NCBI GenBank assembly: GCA_023255735.1 | Contig: JAGDVP010000018.1 | Location: 1-64,000 of the forward strand | Length of the DNA stretch: 64,000 nt | Reading direction: 5' to 3' | Origin: Halothiobacillus sp. | GTDB taxonomy: Bacteria > Pseudomonadota > Gammaproteobacteria > Halothiobacillales > Halothiobacillaceae | Shown here: positions 44,798 through 55,010 of the stretch, piece after piece | Layout of the letters: every line of letters starts with the position of its first letter | Position numbering within the stretch: the stretch's first letter is position 1 | Notes under the pieces: generated by a model | Told to the model about the DNA's origin: nothing | The model's database searches: none | The model's input: only the letters and a program-made list of their open reading frames with translations | Made by a program: the position numbers and the translations under genes

Positions 44798-45492
44798 GGC
44801 AGCGCTCCTAGGTCTTGCGCCCGTTCGGGCGCGGGGCGTAAATCAATTGCTTGCTGAGGACTTAGCGCGTTGCGTTGCGTGGAGGCGCCGGCCACCCTAA
44901 TCGTGGGCTTACCCGAATTTAAGCTCAAAGGTGCCGACCACACGCCCCCGGGGGTAACCGCTAAAATGGCGGTAATCCGAGGGTCGGCGGCATCAAAGGC
45001 TGAAGCGCCACTCGGTTTTGGGGCAACCAAGACGCAACCCTGCGGCCAGTTAAGCGTGCTTAAGGGTTTGGCGCGTAACCGCACGGCCTCGGCTTGGGCG
45101 GCACCCGAGGCGGATGGGGTGCTCATTGAAGGATTGGGCACCTCAGTTTTATCGGCAGAATTTTGGGTTGCATTAGAACCCGCACCAGCGCGCGCGATTG
45201 GGGCGGGGGATTCTGCAGCTAACGTAATGGCCGTTGGCGCGGGTGCTTCATTTAGGATATACACCGTGCTGCCCGTCAAATTGGCATTAACCGCTTGCGT
45301 GGCTAACCATGATTGCAATTGCGCGCGGCAGGCATTCACGGAATCGGGCGCGGTGCGATTCATGCTCACCACCACAAAGCCCACCAGAATGCCGATGATT
45401 ACGATCACCACAATCAGCTCAATTAAGGTAAACCCACCAACGCTGCCCCTGCCGTTCGGGCTTGCCCCAAATCGATTCAGGTTAGCAGCCAC
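44794..45492 (-). CDS. gspH: Minor pseudopilin GspH
   Basis: A 232-residue minor pseudopilin. VGGFTLIELIVVIVIIGIL is the leader and helix. The globular part is interrupted by an extended Ala/Pro/Ser/Thr linker (about residues 85-135), making the protein longer than the usual 150-190 residues. The call rests on position between gspG and gspI and on the leader. Confidence 0.85.
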   Translation of the reverse strand: MAANLNRFGASPNGRGSVGGFTLIELIVVIVIIGILVGFVVVSMNRTAPDSVNACRAQLQSWLATQAVNANLTGSTVYILNEAPAPTAITLAAESPAPIARAGAGSNATQNSADKTEVPNPSMSTPSASGAAQAEAVRLRAKPLSTLNWPQGCVLVAPKPSGASAFDAADPRITAILAVTPGGVWSAPLSLNSGKPTIRVAGASTQRNALSPQQAIDLRPAPERAQDLGALP

Positions 45493-45507
45493 GCGCCATC
45501 ACCGGCT

Positions 45508-45981
45508 TTATTGGCCGTTCGATGGCAGGGCGCCACCGGGCGCGGCACCGCTTTCTTGCCAGTTACCGATGTCGGCGTTGGCGCCCACACCCCCGGGTTG
45601 GCCATCGGCACCTAAACTATAAATATCAAACGCGCCATGCTGGCCGGGGCTTAAGTACAGGTACGGATGCCCCCACGGATCAATGGGCAGGCGATCTAAA
45701 TACCCGCCCTGACGCCAGTTTTTGGCATTAGCGGGCGGTTTAATTAACGCATCTAAGCCCTGATCGGTGGTGGGATAACGTAGATTATCGAGCTTGTAGA
45801 GATTCAACGCCGAGCTTATGGCCACAATATCCTGCTTGGCTTTAGCAATGCGCGCGTCATCGGGGCGATCCATAATTTTCGGCACCACAATGGTGGCTAA
45901 AATCGCCAAAATCACTACCACGACCATCACTTCAATTAAGGTAAAGCCAGACATCCGGCCACGTTTGGGGAATACATTCAT
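45508..45981 (-). CDS. gspG: Major pseudopilin GspG
   Basis: A 157-residue major pseudopilin. The prepilin site is in [19 protein letters not shown]. The conserved [25 protein letters not shown] and [13 protein letters not shown] segments, and the GADGQPGG calcium-binding loop, are all present. GspG makes the body of the pseudopilus. The ATG at 45981 is preceded by GAGATG; a start at a downstream ATG would leave a shorter leader. Confidence 0.94.
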   Translation of the reverse strand: MNVFPKRGRMSGFTLIEVMVVVVILAILATIVVPKIMDRPDDARIAKAKQDIVAISSALNLYKLDNLRYPTTDQGLDALIKPPANAKNWRQGGYLDRLPIDPWGHPYLYLSPGQHGAFDIYSLGADGQPGGVGANADIGNWQESGAAPGGALPSNGQ

Positions 45982-45982
45982 C

Positions 45983-47206
45983 TCAATGCACCATTTGGTT
46001 GAGGTCAAAAATCGGAATCAGGATGGCCAGCACAATCATCAACACCACACTGCCCATCACCAAGATCAGCAAGGGCTCAAATAGCCCCAGCAAAGCGTTA
46101 ATTAACGTATCTAACTCGCGCTCTTGTTGCACGGCGGCACGCTCCAGCATGTTACCCAAGGCGCCGCTTTGCTCACCGGCGGCGATGAGCTGGAGCATCA
46201 TCGGCGGAAATAAGCGCGAATGCTCCAGCGAACGGGCAATCGGCGCGCCTTCCCGCACGCGATCGGCCGCCTGTAAAATCGCGCGGCGCATCGGCTCTGA
46301 GGCCACCACTTCACCACTGATGGCCAGCGCTTTGAGCATGGGCACACCGGCGGCACTCAAAATACTTAACGTGCGGGCAAACCGCGCGGCATTAAAGCCA
46401 CGAATCAGGCGTCCAATCAGCGGTAATTTCAATTGAATTTGCGCCCAGCGGAAGGCAAACGCGGGTCTGCGCAACGCCCAAGCAAACCCAACGCCCAAAG
46501 CCACAAAACCTAAAATAATCCAAGGCCATTGCTCGCGCAGAAAACTGCTTACGGCAATTAAGCCTCGGGTCAGCGGCGGCAAGGTTTGCTTCATTTGCAC
46601 GAACACTTGCACCACTTGCGGCACCACATAGGTAACCAAACCAATCACCACCGTGAGGGCGACCAAGGTGAGCAGCGCGGGGTAAAACAGCGCCATTTGC
46701 ACTTTTTGTGTGGTGGCTTGTCGCCCTTCGGTGTAATCGGCTAGGCGCTCTAACACGGCGGGTAGATGCCCCGATTCCTCGCCCGCCGCCACGGTGGCGC
46801 GGTATAAATCATTAAAGGCGCGCGGAAAGGCGGCCAAGCCCTGCGCGAAGCTTTGGCCTTCCACCACACGCGCCCGCACGGCGGTGATAATGCGCCGGAT
46901 GCGGGGCGTTTCGGTTTGACGAATAATGCCGCCTAAAGCGGCATCAATCGGTAAACCGGCGGCAATTAACGTGGAAATTTGGCGCGTAAAGAGCGCAAGT
47001 TCAGTTGGGTTTAAGGTTTGAAAGCGACTGGCAAAGCGGGGCTTACCGCTGGCCGACAGCGTCTCACTTGCCACCGCCTCAATCGTGAGTGGTGCCAAAC
47101 CTTGATCGCGCAACAAACCGCGCGCGCCACGGGCGCTATCGCTTTCAATCACGCCTTTGCGGGTTTTGCCGGCCGCATCTAATGCGCTGTATTCAAAGGC
47201 GGGCAT
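45983..47206 (-). CDS. gspF: Type II secretion inner-membrane protein GspF
   Basis: A 407-residue polytopic protein with two GspF domains (each with a charged cytoplasmic part) and three membrane helices (about 175-195, 230-250, 375-400). Motifs include [18 protein letters not shown] and the repeat of [18 protein letters not shown]. It anchors the platform for the pseudopilus. It is 6 nt after gspE. Confidence 0.93.
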   Translation of the reverse strand: MPAFEYSALDAAGKTRKGVIESDSARGARGLLRDQGLAPLTIEAVASETLSASGKPRFASRFQTLNPTELALFTRQISTLIAAGLPIDAALGGIIRQTETPRIRRIITAVRARVVEGQSFAQGLAAFPRAFNDLYRATVAAGEESGHLPAVLERLADYTEGRQATTQKVQMALFYPALLTLVALTVVIGLVTYVVPQVVQVFVQMKQTLPPLTRGLIAVSSFLREQWPWIILGFVALGVGFAWALRRPAFAFRWAQIQLKLPLIGRLIRGFNAARFARTLSILSAAGVPMLKALAISGEVVASEPMRRAILQAADRVREGAPIARSLEHSRLFPPMMLQLIAAGEQSGALGNMLERAAVQQERELDTLINALLGLFEPLLILVMGSVVLMIVLAILIPIFDLNQMVH

Positions 47207-47212
47207 GGTTTT

Positions 47213-48709
47213 CTACCCCGACGCCGTGACGCGAAGCAACTCTTCGGTGCTGGTAACACCCGCCAACACGAGCTCAACCCCATACTGGTGTATCGAGGGG
47301 CTGTGTTGGCGCACCTGTGCTTCAAGCGTCGATTCCGCAGCGCCTTCGTGAATCAGATGGCGCGCGGCGGCATCAATCGCAATCAGCTCATAAATGCCGG
47401 TGCGACCCAAATAACCCTGCCCGCGCTGGCGCGCCGATTCTTCGACGCGATACAAGGTGGGTGGCTGCTCGGCATTTAACCCCAAAAGCGCACATTCGGC
47501 CGCATCGGGCAGATAGGGCTCCGTGTAGCGGGCATCGAGCCTGCGCACGAGCCGCTGCGCCAGCACGCCAATTAAACTCGACGACAATAAAAAAGGCTCC
47601 ACGCCCATATCGCGCAGCCGGGTAATGGCGCCCACGGCCGAGTTGGTGTGCAAGGTGGATAACACCAAATGGCCGGTTAAGCTCGCTTGCACCGCAATTT
47701 CGGCGGTTTCGACATCGCGAATCTCGCCCACCATTACCACATCTGGGTCTTGACGCAAAATCGCCCGTAGGCCGCGCGCAAACGTCATCTCCACTTTGGG
47801 ATTGACTTGCGTTTGCCCGACACCATCCAAGTAATACTCAATGGGGTCTTCGACGGTTAAGATATTGCGCTCGCGGGTGTTGATTTCAGATAACGCGGCG
47901 TACAGGGTTGTGGTTTTGCCAGAACCGGTGGGGCCGGTCACAAGCAAAATGCCATGCGGGCGATGAATCAAGGCATTCAGGCGGGTTTGTAAAGCGCGGG
48001 TTAGCCCCAAATTATCGAGGGTGAGTCGGCCGGCTTCTTTATCCAGCAAGCGCAATACCACGCGCTCGCCCTGCCCTGAGGGCAAGGTAGACACCCGTAC
48101 ATCGACCGGGCGGCCTGCCAAGCGCAACGAGATGCGCCCATCTTGCGGCACCCGTTTTTCAGCAATGTCTAAATTGGCCATCACCTTAATGCGGGAAACA
48201 ATCACCCCTGCTACGGCGCGCGGCGGCTGCAGCACTTCTCGCAGCATGCCATCGACGCGAAAACGCACCACCATGCGGGTCTCAAAGCTTTCGATATGAA
48301 TATCGGAGGCACCCTCGCGCACCGCTTCGGACAGCAGGGCATTAATCAAACGAATAATCGGCGCTTCGTCATCGGCCTCAAGCAAGTCGATCGGCGCGTT
48401 GAGCGTGTGCGCCAGCGCATCTAATCCGCCATCGCCCAAATCATCGACCATGGTTTGCGCCACACTCGAACCGCCCTCATAAGCGCGCGCCAACCGACGT
48501 TCAAACTCATCGGCCTCAAGCCAATCGAGTGTAAAGCCACAGGGTAATTTTCGCCCCAGCTCCGCCAGCACAGAAACCCCAAGGGGTTTGCAATGCCGCA
48601 CCACCCAAGCTGATTTTTTTTCGCCCGCGTTCGATTCAGCCCCGGGTTGCGGCTCGACCAGCACCCCAAATCGGCGCGCATAACTGTAGGAGATTTGTGG
48701 CGTTTGCAT
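47213..48709 (-). CDS. gspE: Type II secretion ATPase GspE
   Basis: A 498-residue AAA-like secretion ATPase. Walker A is GPTGSGKTTT, the Asp box is ILTVEDPIEYYLDG, Walker B is PDVVMVGEIRD, and a His box follows. The N-terminal domain precedes these and should bind GspL. The tetracysteine metal motif seen in many GspE proteins is not visible. The ATG at 48709 lies 13 nt after gspD. Confidence 0.95.
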   Translation of the reverse strand: MQTPQISYSYARRFGVLVEPQPGAESNAGEKKSAWVVRHCKPLGVSVLAELGRKLPCGFTLDWLEADEFERRLARAYEGGSSVAQTMVDDLGDGGLDALAHTLNAPIDLLEADDEAPIIRLINALLSEAVREGASDIHIESFETRMVVRFRVDGMLREVLQPPRAVAGVIVSRIKVMANLDIAEKRVPQDGRISLRLAGRPVDVRVSTLPSGQGERVVLRLLDKEAGRLTLDNLGLTRALQTRLNALIHRPHGILLVTGPTGSGKTTTLYAALSEINTRERNILTVEDPIEYYLDGVGQTQVNPKVEMTFARGLRAILRQDPDVVMVGEIRDVETAEIAVQASLTGHLVLSTLHTNSAVGAITRLRDMGVEPFLLSSSLIGVLAQRLVRRLDARYTEPYLPDAAECALLGLNAEQPPTLYRVEESARQRGQGYLGRTGIYELIAIDAAARHLIHEGAAESTLEAQVRQHSPSIHQYGVELVLAGVTSTEELLRVTASG

Positions 48710-48722
48710 CAGGCAAGCCTGC

Positions 48723-50900
48723 TCATAGCGCCGCGTTGGTTGCCAAAGCCGGCTCAAACTGCCCCTTGGCGGTGGTTTGACGAGCCCGATCCTGATCCAG
48801 TAATTGCTGCATGTTACCCGGCAACGGGATGGGCAGATTGCGCTGGAAGCTGCGCTCGGGCGGCAAAACCGACCAATTACGCGGCTCGATTAACGAGCGG
48901 TCATCATAGGTTTTTTGTTGGCTATCGCGGATCATCTGATATTGCGATTGGCTGAATTTAGCGAGCTTGCCATTATCGTTAATCACCAAGGGGCGAATAA
49001 AAATCATTAAATTACGTTTCGTGGTGCTCGCGGTGCGGTAGCGGAATAAATTGCCAATCACCGGAATATCGCCCAAGCCCGGCACGCTTTGCTGATTGGC
49101 ATTCGATGAGTCATCAATCAAACCGCCGAGCACCACCACATCGCCATCATCAACCTGCACCGTGGTGGTGACGTTCCGCTTATTGGTAATTAAGCCTGCC
49201 GAGGTTTGCGCGGCGCTATCTAAGCTTGAAACCTCTTGTTCTATTTTCAAACGCACCGTGCCATCGGGGCTGATGGTTGGCGTTACTTTAAGCTTTACGC
49301 CAATATCTTCGCGGGTAATGGTTTGAAAGGGATTGGTGGGCGAGGTGGCCGAACCCGTTTGCGCGTAAGAGCCCGTCACAATCGGGATATTTTGCCCCAC
49401 CACGATGCTGGCCTCTTGGTTATCCAATGTGAGCAAGCTCGGGGTTGAAAGAATATTATTGCCCGCGTCCCCAGCCAAGGCCGAAACCAAGAGCGCAAAA
49501 TCGGTGCCGCCCTGACCAAACCGCCCCACGCCCACATTGCCGCCATCGCCCAAAGCGCCGGCCAACCCCAGTGCCAAGGCATTGGATGGGGTGGCGGTGC
49601 CGGCCGCCGCTGCCGTGCTCGCCACGCTGGAGAGCAAGCCATTGAAGGTGGAAATACCGATCGGCACGGTGCCGTTATTGCCACCGACCAGAAATTGCGT
49701 GCCGATTTTTTGGGTCAGGCCGCTCGACACTTCCGCAATAATGGCTTCTACCAGCACCTGCTGGCGCCGCACATCAAGCTGTCCAATCACCGACTCAATC
49801 GACTGCATCCGATTAGGCGATGCCGTTACCACCAGCGCATTGAGCGATTTATCTGCCATCACATCCAACTTGTTATCTTGCGGATTACCCGCCGCGCCCT
49901 TGGCACCTGCCACACCCGCCGCAGCCGTGCTATCGCCGGTGGATTTCACAATGCCTTTCAATACATTGGCTAAATCTTCAGCGTTGGCATACTTCAAGCG
50001 AAACACCCGCGTGTTGCCGTAATTGGTTTCAGGCATATCTAAATTGAGGATAATCGCCCGCATTTTGGCGCGCGCCACCGCATCCCCGCTCAGCAAAATG
50101 CTGTTGGTACGTTCATCGACCGCGAACACCGGCACGGTAGAAAAAGTGCCCCCGCCGCCCGCCCCGCCCGGTGCCATTGCCGCATTCGCGCCGACACTGG
50201 CACCCGCGCCGGCACCACTGGCGCCAAATAATGCCTTTAACGTAGCGGCCACCGCATCGGCGGAAGCGCGTTTTAAGCGGATAATTTCCACATCGCCCAC
50301 GGCCGGTTGATCAACCTTTGCCAAAATTTCTTTTAAGCGATTAATGTTCGCGGCACGATCTGTGATGATCAGCGAGTTGGAATCCGGCGCCACCGACAGC
50401 GCCGCCTGCTGCGGCATAATTTGGCGCAGCACCGTCAGCATAGGCGCGGCGGGCACAAAGCGCAGGCGCACCACTTCAGTCACCATCTGATCGCCTTCAA
50501 CCGCCGAACTTGGGTTTACCGGCTGGTTATCTGAGCGGGCATTAATTTCCGGCACAATTTTAATAATGTCGCCCGCGGGCACCGCCGCAAAGCCATTGAC
50601 TTGCAAAATAGATAAGAACACATCGTAGAGTTTTTGCGGGCTCATCGGCTGGGCGGAAATCACCGTGACCCGCGCCTTAACCCGCGGATCGACAATAAAA
50701 TTTTTGCCCGTCACCTTCGAGACCGCCTCGATTAAGGCGTTAATATCCATGTCGCGAAAATTCAGCGTCACTTGATTATTTTCAACCTGAGTGACCCCCG
50801 GCGGCGCATCGGTTGCGGCCAGCGCCCCATGGCCAGGCACCATACACGCCAACATCATCCCTAAAAGCCACCCCTGCGGGCGATTCACATGAGCCATCAT
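48723..50900 (-). CDS. gspD: Type II secretion outer-membrane secretin GspD
   Basis: A 725-residue secretin. After a signal peptide (core residues 11-27, ending ALA) come N0 (NQVTLNFRDMDINALIEAV), N1-N3 domains and the secretin barrel (PSLLTLDNQEASIVVGQNIP, VPGLGDIPVIGNLF). A Gly/Ala-rich insert lies in a periplasmic N domain near residue 240. It forms the outer-membrane channel. The ATG at 50900 overlaps the gspC stop by 4 nt. Confidence 0.95.
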   Translation of the reverse strand: MMAHVNRPQGWLLGMMLACMVPGHGALAATDAPPGVTQVENNQVTLNFRDMDINALIEAVSKVTGKNFIVDPRVKARVTVISAQPMSPQKLYDVFLSILQVNGFAAVPAGDIIKIVPEINARSDNQPVNPSSAVEGDQMVTEVVRLRFVPAAPMLTVLRQIMPQQAALSVAPDSNSLIITDRAANINRLKEILAKVDQPAVGDVEIIRLKRASADAVAATLKALFGASGAGAGASVGANAAMAPGGAGGGGTFSTVPVFAVDERTNSILLSGDAVARAKMRAIILNLDMPETNYGNTRVFRLKYANAEDLANVLKGIVKSTGDSTAAAGVAGAKGAAGNPQDNKLDVMADKSLNALVVTASPNRMQSIESVIGQLDVRRQQVLVEAIIAEVSSGLTQKIGTQFLVGGNNGTVPIGISTFNGLLSSVASTAAAAGTATPSNALALGLAGALGDGGNVGVGRFGQGGTDFALLVSALAGDAGNNILSTPSLLTLDNQEASIVVGQNIPIVTGSYAQTGSATSPTNPFQTITREDIGVKLKVTPTISPDGTVRLKIEQEVSSLDSAAQTSAGLITNKRNVTTTVQVDDGDVVVLGGLIDDSSNANQQSVPGLGDIPVIGNLFRYRTASTTKRNLMIFIRPLVINDNGKLAKFSQSQYQMIRDSQQKTYDDRSLIEPRNWSVLPPERSFQRNLPIPLPGNMQQLLDQDRARQTTAKGQFEPALATNAAL

Positions 50901-51757
50901 CGTAAAGAATCCAAATTAATCGTCACACTCATCGGCTGGCCGCCGCGCTCAAGCATCACATTTAAAGGCTGGCCAGAACTCAATAAAGGCATCACCCGGG
51001 GCAGCAAGGCCGGGTCTGTTATGGGCATACCATCGACCGAGGTTAATACATCACCCGGCTCTAAGCCCAGTTGTTGCATAAACGCCTCCTGCCCCGGCAC
51101 CGGGCGAAGGGTATAGCCTGTTAACGCGCCATTTTCTTGTAAGGGCGCCACAGTCACAAAGCGCAGCAACGATTGCGGATTTTGCATCACCTGCGCTGCA
51201 TCCACTCGGGCGCCTGTCGCGGCATTTGCAACCGCAGGCACTCCGCCCAAAACAGCAAGCGATGCACTCGGGGGCGGCGCCTGATTGAGCGAGGCGGGCT
51301 TGGGGAAGGCGATCGCCTCAAGGCGACCTTGATTAGAAATCAGCACCCGATCCGGCTCAATCGCATAGATCAATACCTGCGAAGTGACCTTATCGCCCAC
51401 TTGCAACAAGCGAACCTCACCCCCCACCCGCAGCATAACCAAAGGCGGCTTTGAGCCCGCGATAATGCCCTCTAACTGCAACCCCAGGCTTGAGGGCTGA
51501 ACGGCGGTGGCATTCTGCGCCATCGGTTGCGCCGCATAGCCAAACAACCGCCAACGAGAAATGTCCGCCGCGAGGGTTTGCGGGGCGGTTACCACCGCTG
51601 AGGGCGCGGCAATAGGCGCCCCTCCGACAGGCTGCGAAAGGGGGGCTATCACAAGCCACACACTGCGCGCCAAAAGCATTCCAGCAAAACCCAGCAAAAC
51701 GAGTATGAGCCCATTAGGTAGCCAGATTGCGCGGCGATTCAACCAAGAATTTGTCAA
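50897..51757 (-). CDS. gspC: Type II secretion protein GspC
   Basis: A 286-residue bitopic protein: one membrane helix (residues 16-36), a periplasmic HR domain (ISRWRLFGYAAQ, LQLEGIIAGSKPPLVML) and a C-terminal PDZ domain (GLEPGDVLTSVDGMPI). It links the inner-membrane platform to the secretin. The frame opens with TTG at 51757; no ATG exists before residue 27, which lies within the membrane helix, so a TTG start is likely. It heads the operon. Confidence 0.9.
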   Translation of the reverse strand: MTNSWLNRRAIWLPNGLILVLLGFAGMLLARSVWLVIAPLSQPVGGAPIAAPSAVVTAPQTLAADISRWRLFGYAAQPMAQNATAVQPSSLGLQLEGIIAGSKPPLVMLRVGGEVRLLQVGDKVTSQVLIYAIEPDRVLISNQGRLEAIAFPKPASLNQAPPPSASLAVLGGVPAVANAATGARVDAAQVMQNPQSLLRFVTVAPLQENGALTGYTLRPVPGQEAFMQQLGLEPGDVLTSVDGMPITDPALLPRVMPLLSSGQPLNVMLERGGQPMSVTINLDSLR

Positions 51758-52095
51758 AATAAAACCCGAACTAACCGCGCCATATTGCTTGATATCCCGT
51801 TAAATAATCAGACCGCGCTTGCCCACATTCACCGCGCCAAGCAAGCACTGGTCGCCGCCACGAACTGCCCAAAAAACAATACAAGAGTGTACTGATAATT
51901 CAATCACAATATTGATGATTTTCTAGTGGCCCGCGCGCATTTTCCACCCTAAAGCGGTGGCGCAGTATGAATTGGGCATATGAACAGGTTATGACGAACC
52001 CGCTTGGCGTTGTTTTACAAGGAACTCTTCAGATAAATTCTTTGCATGAACGCAGAAATGAATGCGCGCTTTGCGCTTAAGACTCGGTGCAAAAT
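51758..52095. other. Intergenic region between gspC and PAP2 gene
   Basis: 338 nt with no plausible gene on either strand and no clear hairpin terminator for the PAP2 unit. It presumably holds the promoter for the gsp operon. A TTGACA lies at the gspC start but belongs to the coding frame. I see no repeat or RNA gene. Confidence 0.5.
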
Positions 52096-52659
52096 TCAAG
52101 CGATAGCAGAAACCAACCATAAGCTGGCAGCAGCCAACAGGGCACCAATGGCCGCGCCAACCAACACATCCGACAAATAATGCAAGCCCAGCACCATACG
52201 CGATAAGGCCACCAGCACCGCAAACGGAATCACAACCCAAGCAAGCGCTGGGGCAAATACACTAATTTGAATCGCAAAATTCACCGCGTGCAGCGTATGC
52301 CCCGAAGGGAAGCTGTACTGATCCAGTGGGGTGACGCTTAAAACCAAGCCATCGTGCGCTGCCTGCGGGCGCGGGCGGGCGGTAAAGCGCTTGATGCTGG
52401 CATAAATAACCAAGCCCACTCCCGCCGATAACATCATCACACTCATCGGCAACCAAGCGGATGGCCCACCAAACAAAGCCAGTAAAGCGGCCAACGTATA
52501 CCAAGCCACGCCATCGCCTAACCGACTGCTAATCGCAAAAATACGCCGCAACCCCCGGATCGCATTGACATGGTTTAGGCGGTACATAACCACCTCTTCC
52601 CAATGCAAATATTTATTTAGGATAAAGCGCCCACGCACAGAACGGCTTGAAATAGACAT
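52096..52659 (-). CDS. PAP2 family membrane phosphatase
   Basis: A 187-residue membrane protein with the three phosphatase motifs: KRFTARPRP, PSGHTLH and SRMVLGLHYLSD. It may dephosphorylate a lipid phosphate, such as phosphatidic acid or undecaprenyl diphosphate. GGAGG precedes the ATG at 52659, which starts 1 nt after the stop of the glycosyltransferase gene, so the two are co-transcribed, perhaps for a lipid-linked sugar. Confidence 0.88.
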   Translation of the reverse strand: MSISSRSVRGRFILNKYLHWEEVVMYRLNHVNAIRGLRRIFAISSRLGDGVAWYTLAALLALFGGPSAWLPMSVMMLSAGVGLVIYASIKRFTARPRPQAAHDGLVLSVTPLDQYSFPSGHTLHAVNFAIQISVFAPALAWVVIPFAVLVALSRMVLGLHYLSDVLVGAAIGALLAAASLWLVSAIA

Positions 52660-52660
52660 A

Positions 52661-53860
52661 TCAACCTCCCGGTTTTCCCCGATTCGCCAACTCGCCCGGC
52701 ACCGCCTTGGGCTGGCTCCATGTCGAGGCCGCATGGGTGGCGACAACCTCGTACAAGTACTGCTCAAACTTCTTGGTTATGAGCGACCAATCAAATGATG
52801 CGGCCGTTTCATGCGCTTTAGCACCCGTTAAGCCCACGCCGTCTATCGCGCGCGCGCGCGCAATTTTAACAAAGCCCGCCTCATCGTCACAATCCGCCAA
52901 GTACCCATTGATCCCATGGCGAATCAGTCGACATCCTGCCGCATAATTAAAACTAATACAAGATAAGCCACTGGCCATCGCTTCCAACACGACATTGCCA
53001 AAAGTTTCGCTTTTGCTCGGAAAAACAAAGAGATCGGCACTGGCATAATGCCGCGCCAACAGTTCGCCCCGTTGCATGCCTGCGAAAATCACCCACGGCA
53101 ATGCGCGCGCGAGACGGGCACGCTCCGGCCCATCGCCCACAACCACCGCGACCAAATCGGGGCGGGCTGCGCGCATCGCGTTAAAAGACTCGATGAGCAG
53201 ATCAAGATTTTTTTCAGCCGCCAATCGCCCCACGTGTAACGCCACCAACGGTTCACCCAGAGGTTTTACCTCGGAAAGATGAACCCAATGCGCGCGCAAC
53301 CGCTCATCCCGCCGCTTGGGATTAAATAACCGCGTATCCACCCCGCGCCCCAGCACGGTTAGGCGATCAAATCCCATGCCGCCAAGCTCAGAGGCCTGCT
53401 GATCGGTCGGGATAAACGTGAGTGCAGTTCGGTTATGAAACCAACGCAAATAACGTATCGCCGGCACAGCCAGCCAGCCCATTCGGTAATGCCGCATGTA
53501 GGTATGAAAATTCGTGTGCAGCGATGAAGTCACCGCAATGCCCAAACGATGCGCCATACGCAGCGCCGAAAACCCCAGAGGACCTTCGGTCGCCACATGC
53601 ACCAAATCGGGGCGGTTCTGCTGCCATGATTTGAGTAGCTGCCTTGAGGCGGGCAACCCCAAGCGCACGGCCGGATAAAAGGGCAGTGCGAAACCCGCCA
53701 CCTCGATGCCATCGCGCAGCTCGCGGGATGTGGCCGCGCGAGGACAAACCACCTGCACGCGATGACCTGCTGCAATCAGTGCGGCATGCAACTGCGATAG
53801 CGTAGTGGCCACCCCGTTGATATCAGGATAAAAAGTTTCGGTTACCAGACTGATCAACAT
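52661..53860 (-). CDS. GT4-type glycosyltransferase
   Basis: A 399-residue family-4 glycosyltransferase. The N-terminal half contains TETFYPDINGVATTLSQL and LPFYPAVRLGLP; the C-terminal half has VGRLAAEKNLDLLIESF and FPSKSETFGNVVLEAMASG with the E-x7-E nucleotide-sugar motif. It resembles enzymes that add sugars to diacylglycerol. With the adjacent PAP2 phosphatase it could make a glycolipid; the acceptor and sugar are inferred. The ATG at 53860 is used. Confidence 0.88.
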   Translation of the reverse strand: MLISLVTETFYPDINGVATTLSQLHAALIAAGHRVQVVCPRAATSRELRDGIEVAGFALPFYPAVRLGLPASRQLLKSWQQNRPDLVHVATEGPLGFSALRMAHRLGIAVTSSLHTNFHTYMRHYRMGWLAVPAIRYLRWFHNRTALTFIPTDQQASELGGMGFDRLTVLGRGVDTRLFNPKRRDERLRAHWVHLSEVKPLGEPLVALHVGRLAAEKNLDLLIESFNAMRAARPDLVAVVVGDGPERARLARALPWVIFAGMQRGELLARHYASADLFVFPSKSETFGNVVLEAMASGLSCISFNYAAGCRLIRHGINGYLADCDDEAGFVKIARARAIDGVGLTGAKAHETAASFDWSLITKKFEQYLYEVVATHAASTWSQPKAVPGELANRGKPGG

Positions 53861-54275
53861 CGTCGGCCCCAAGATTTGAGTAATACGCACCAGACATAAA
53901 TACGCTTGAATCCAACCTTAGAAGGATGAAATGACAAGCCCGTGACGAATTGTTGAACAACGTGTAACAACAATGGCAGCCCAAAGCAAAACCGGCGCAT
54001 GGGCATCATTTTGAGAAGTGATTTCAAGCTTGCGCTCATCTTGGCGCGACGTCAAAGCGGGAGTTGGGGTGCGGCTTTGCAAAAGCACTGCCTTGGCACT
54101 TAAAAAATAACCCCATAGCCGCGCCATTGAGTGAATCCGCGTTTAAATCCGGGGATAACACCAAACAGTATCCATGAACCTCGTCAACCATGAGGTGCAA
54201 ACACGTTCAATAGGGCGCATATTTAGTTTGCTGCGCTATCATTACCCCCTAATTTCCACCGCAAAGGCTGCGTTT
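53861..54275. other. Intergenic region, no gene seen
   Basis: 415 nt between divergent glycosyltransferase and methyltransferase genes. The frame open before the methyltransferase has no family sequence. No clear promoter, repeat or RNA could be picked out. The region holds the two divergent promoters presumably. Confidence 0.5.
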
Positions 54276-54890
54276 ATGTCTGATTTTTGGAATCAAAAAT
54301 TCTCGAGCGCCGATTATTTTTATGGCGATCAACCCAATGACTTTCTTCGCTCGCAGATATTTCGCCTAAAACCCGGTGCGCGCGTGCTGGTCGTTGGCGA
54401 TGGCGAGGGGCGAAATGGTGTTTGGCTGGCAGAGCAGGGCTTTAAGGTAACCTCGATTGATTATTCCTCAGTTGGCTGCGAGAAATCCCGCAAGCTGGCG
54501 GCTCAAAGAGGGGTTTCTCTTACAACCGAGTGCGCGGATCTTCTCAGTTGGGCATGGCCTGTCGCAGAATTTGACGCGGTGGTCTCCATCTTTTTGCATT
54601 TTTTACCCGACGATCGCCTCCTCATTCATCGCGCCATCGAAGCGGCGCTCGCGCCTGAAGGCTGGTTGGTGATTGAGCTTTTTCACCCAAAGCAGCTCGG
54701 CTACTCGAGTGGCGGGCCAAAAAACCGCGATATGCTGCTTTCCCCCGATGAACTTGAAGCGGATTTTCCGGCCTTAGACTGGTGGCTGATCACCGAAGGC
54801 TGCACCCGTTTAACCGAAGGCCGTGGGCACGCGGGCATGGGGTATATCAGCCATGCCGTCGGACAAAAGCCTGCCCAAGCTGAACGTTAA
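54276..54890 (+). CDS. Class I SAM-dependent methyltransferase
   Basis: A 204-residue methyltransferase. SAM motif I is VLVVGDGEGRNGVWLAEQG, followed by VTSIDYS and an acidic FDAVVSIFLHF segment. The TehB-like form FWNQKFSSADYFYGDQPNDF at the N-terminus relates it to tellurite-resistance-type methyltransferases. The substrate is unknown. The ATG at 54276 was chosen because family similarity begins there. Confidence 0.85.
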   Translation: MSDFWNQKFSSADYFYGDQPNDFLRSQIFRLKPGARVLVVGDGEGRNGVWLAEQGFKVTSIDYSSVGCEKSRKLAAQRGVSLTTECADLLSWAWPVAEFDAVVSIFLHFLPDDRLLIHRAIEAALAPEGWLVIELFHPKQLGYSSGGPKNRDMLLSPDELEADFPALDWWLITEGCTRLTEGRGHAGMGYISHAVGQKPAQAER

Positions 54891-54923
54891 GCCGATCATG
54901 AACTGAGGAATCACCAACTCGCA

Positions 54924-54961
54924 AATGACTATTGTTCGCATTTGGCTTCGCGTGCTATAGT
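54924..54961 (+). promoter_or_regulatory. feo operon promoter with Fur-box-like site
   Basis: A -35 TTGTTC at 54932-54937 and a -10 TATAGT at 54956-54961 are 18 nt apart. AATGACTATTGTTCGCATT (54924-54942) overlaps the -35 and matches about 14 of 18 positions of the Fur consensus. This fits iron repression of feoA-feoA-feoB-feoC. Confidence 0.6.
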
Positions 54962-55010
54962 CCAATCATTCGGTTTGCCCACAACCCTTGATACAATTAA
55001 GGTGGCTCTT

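Noticed and set aside
54174-54275. N-terminal extension of the methyltransferase
   Set aside because: No similarity to the family and a good start exists at 54276.
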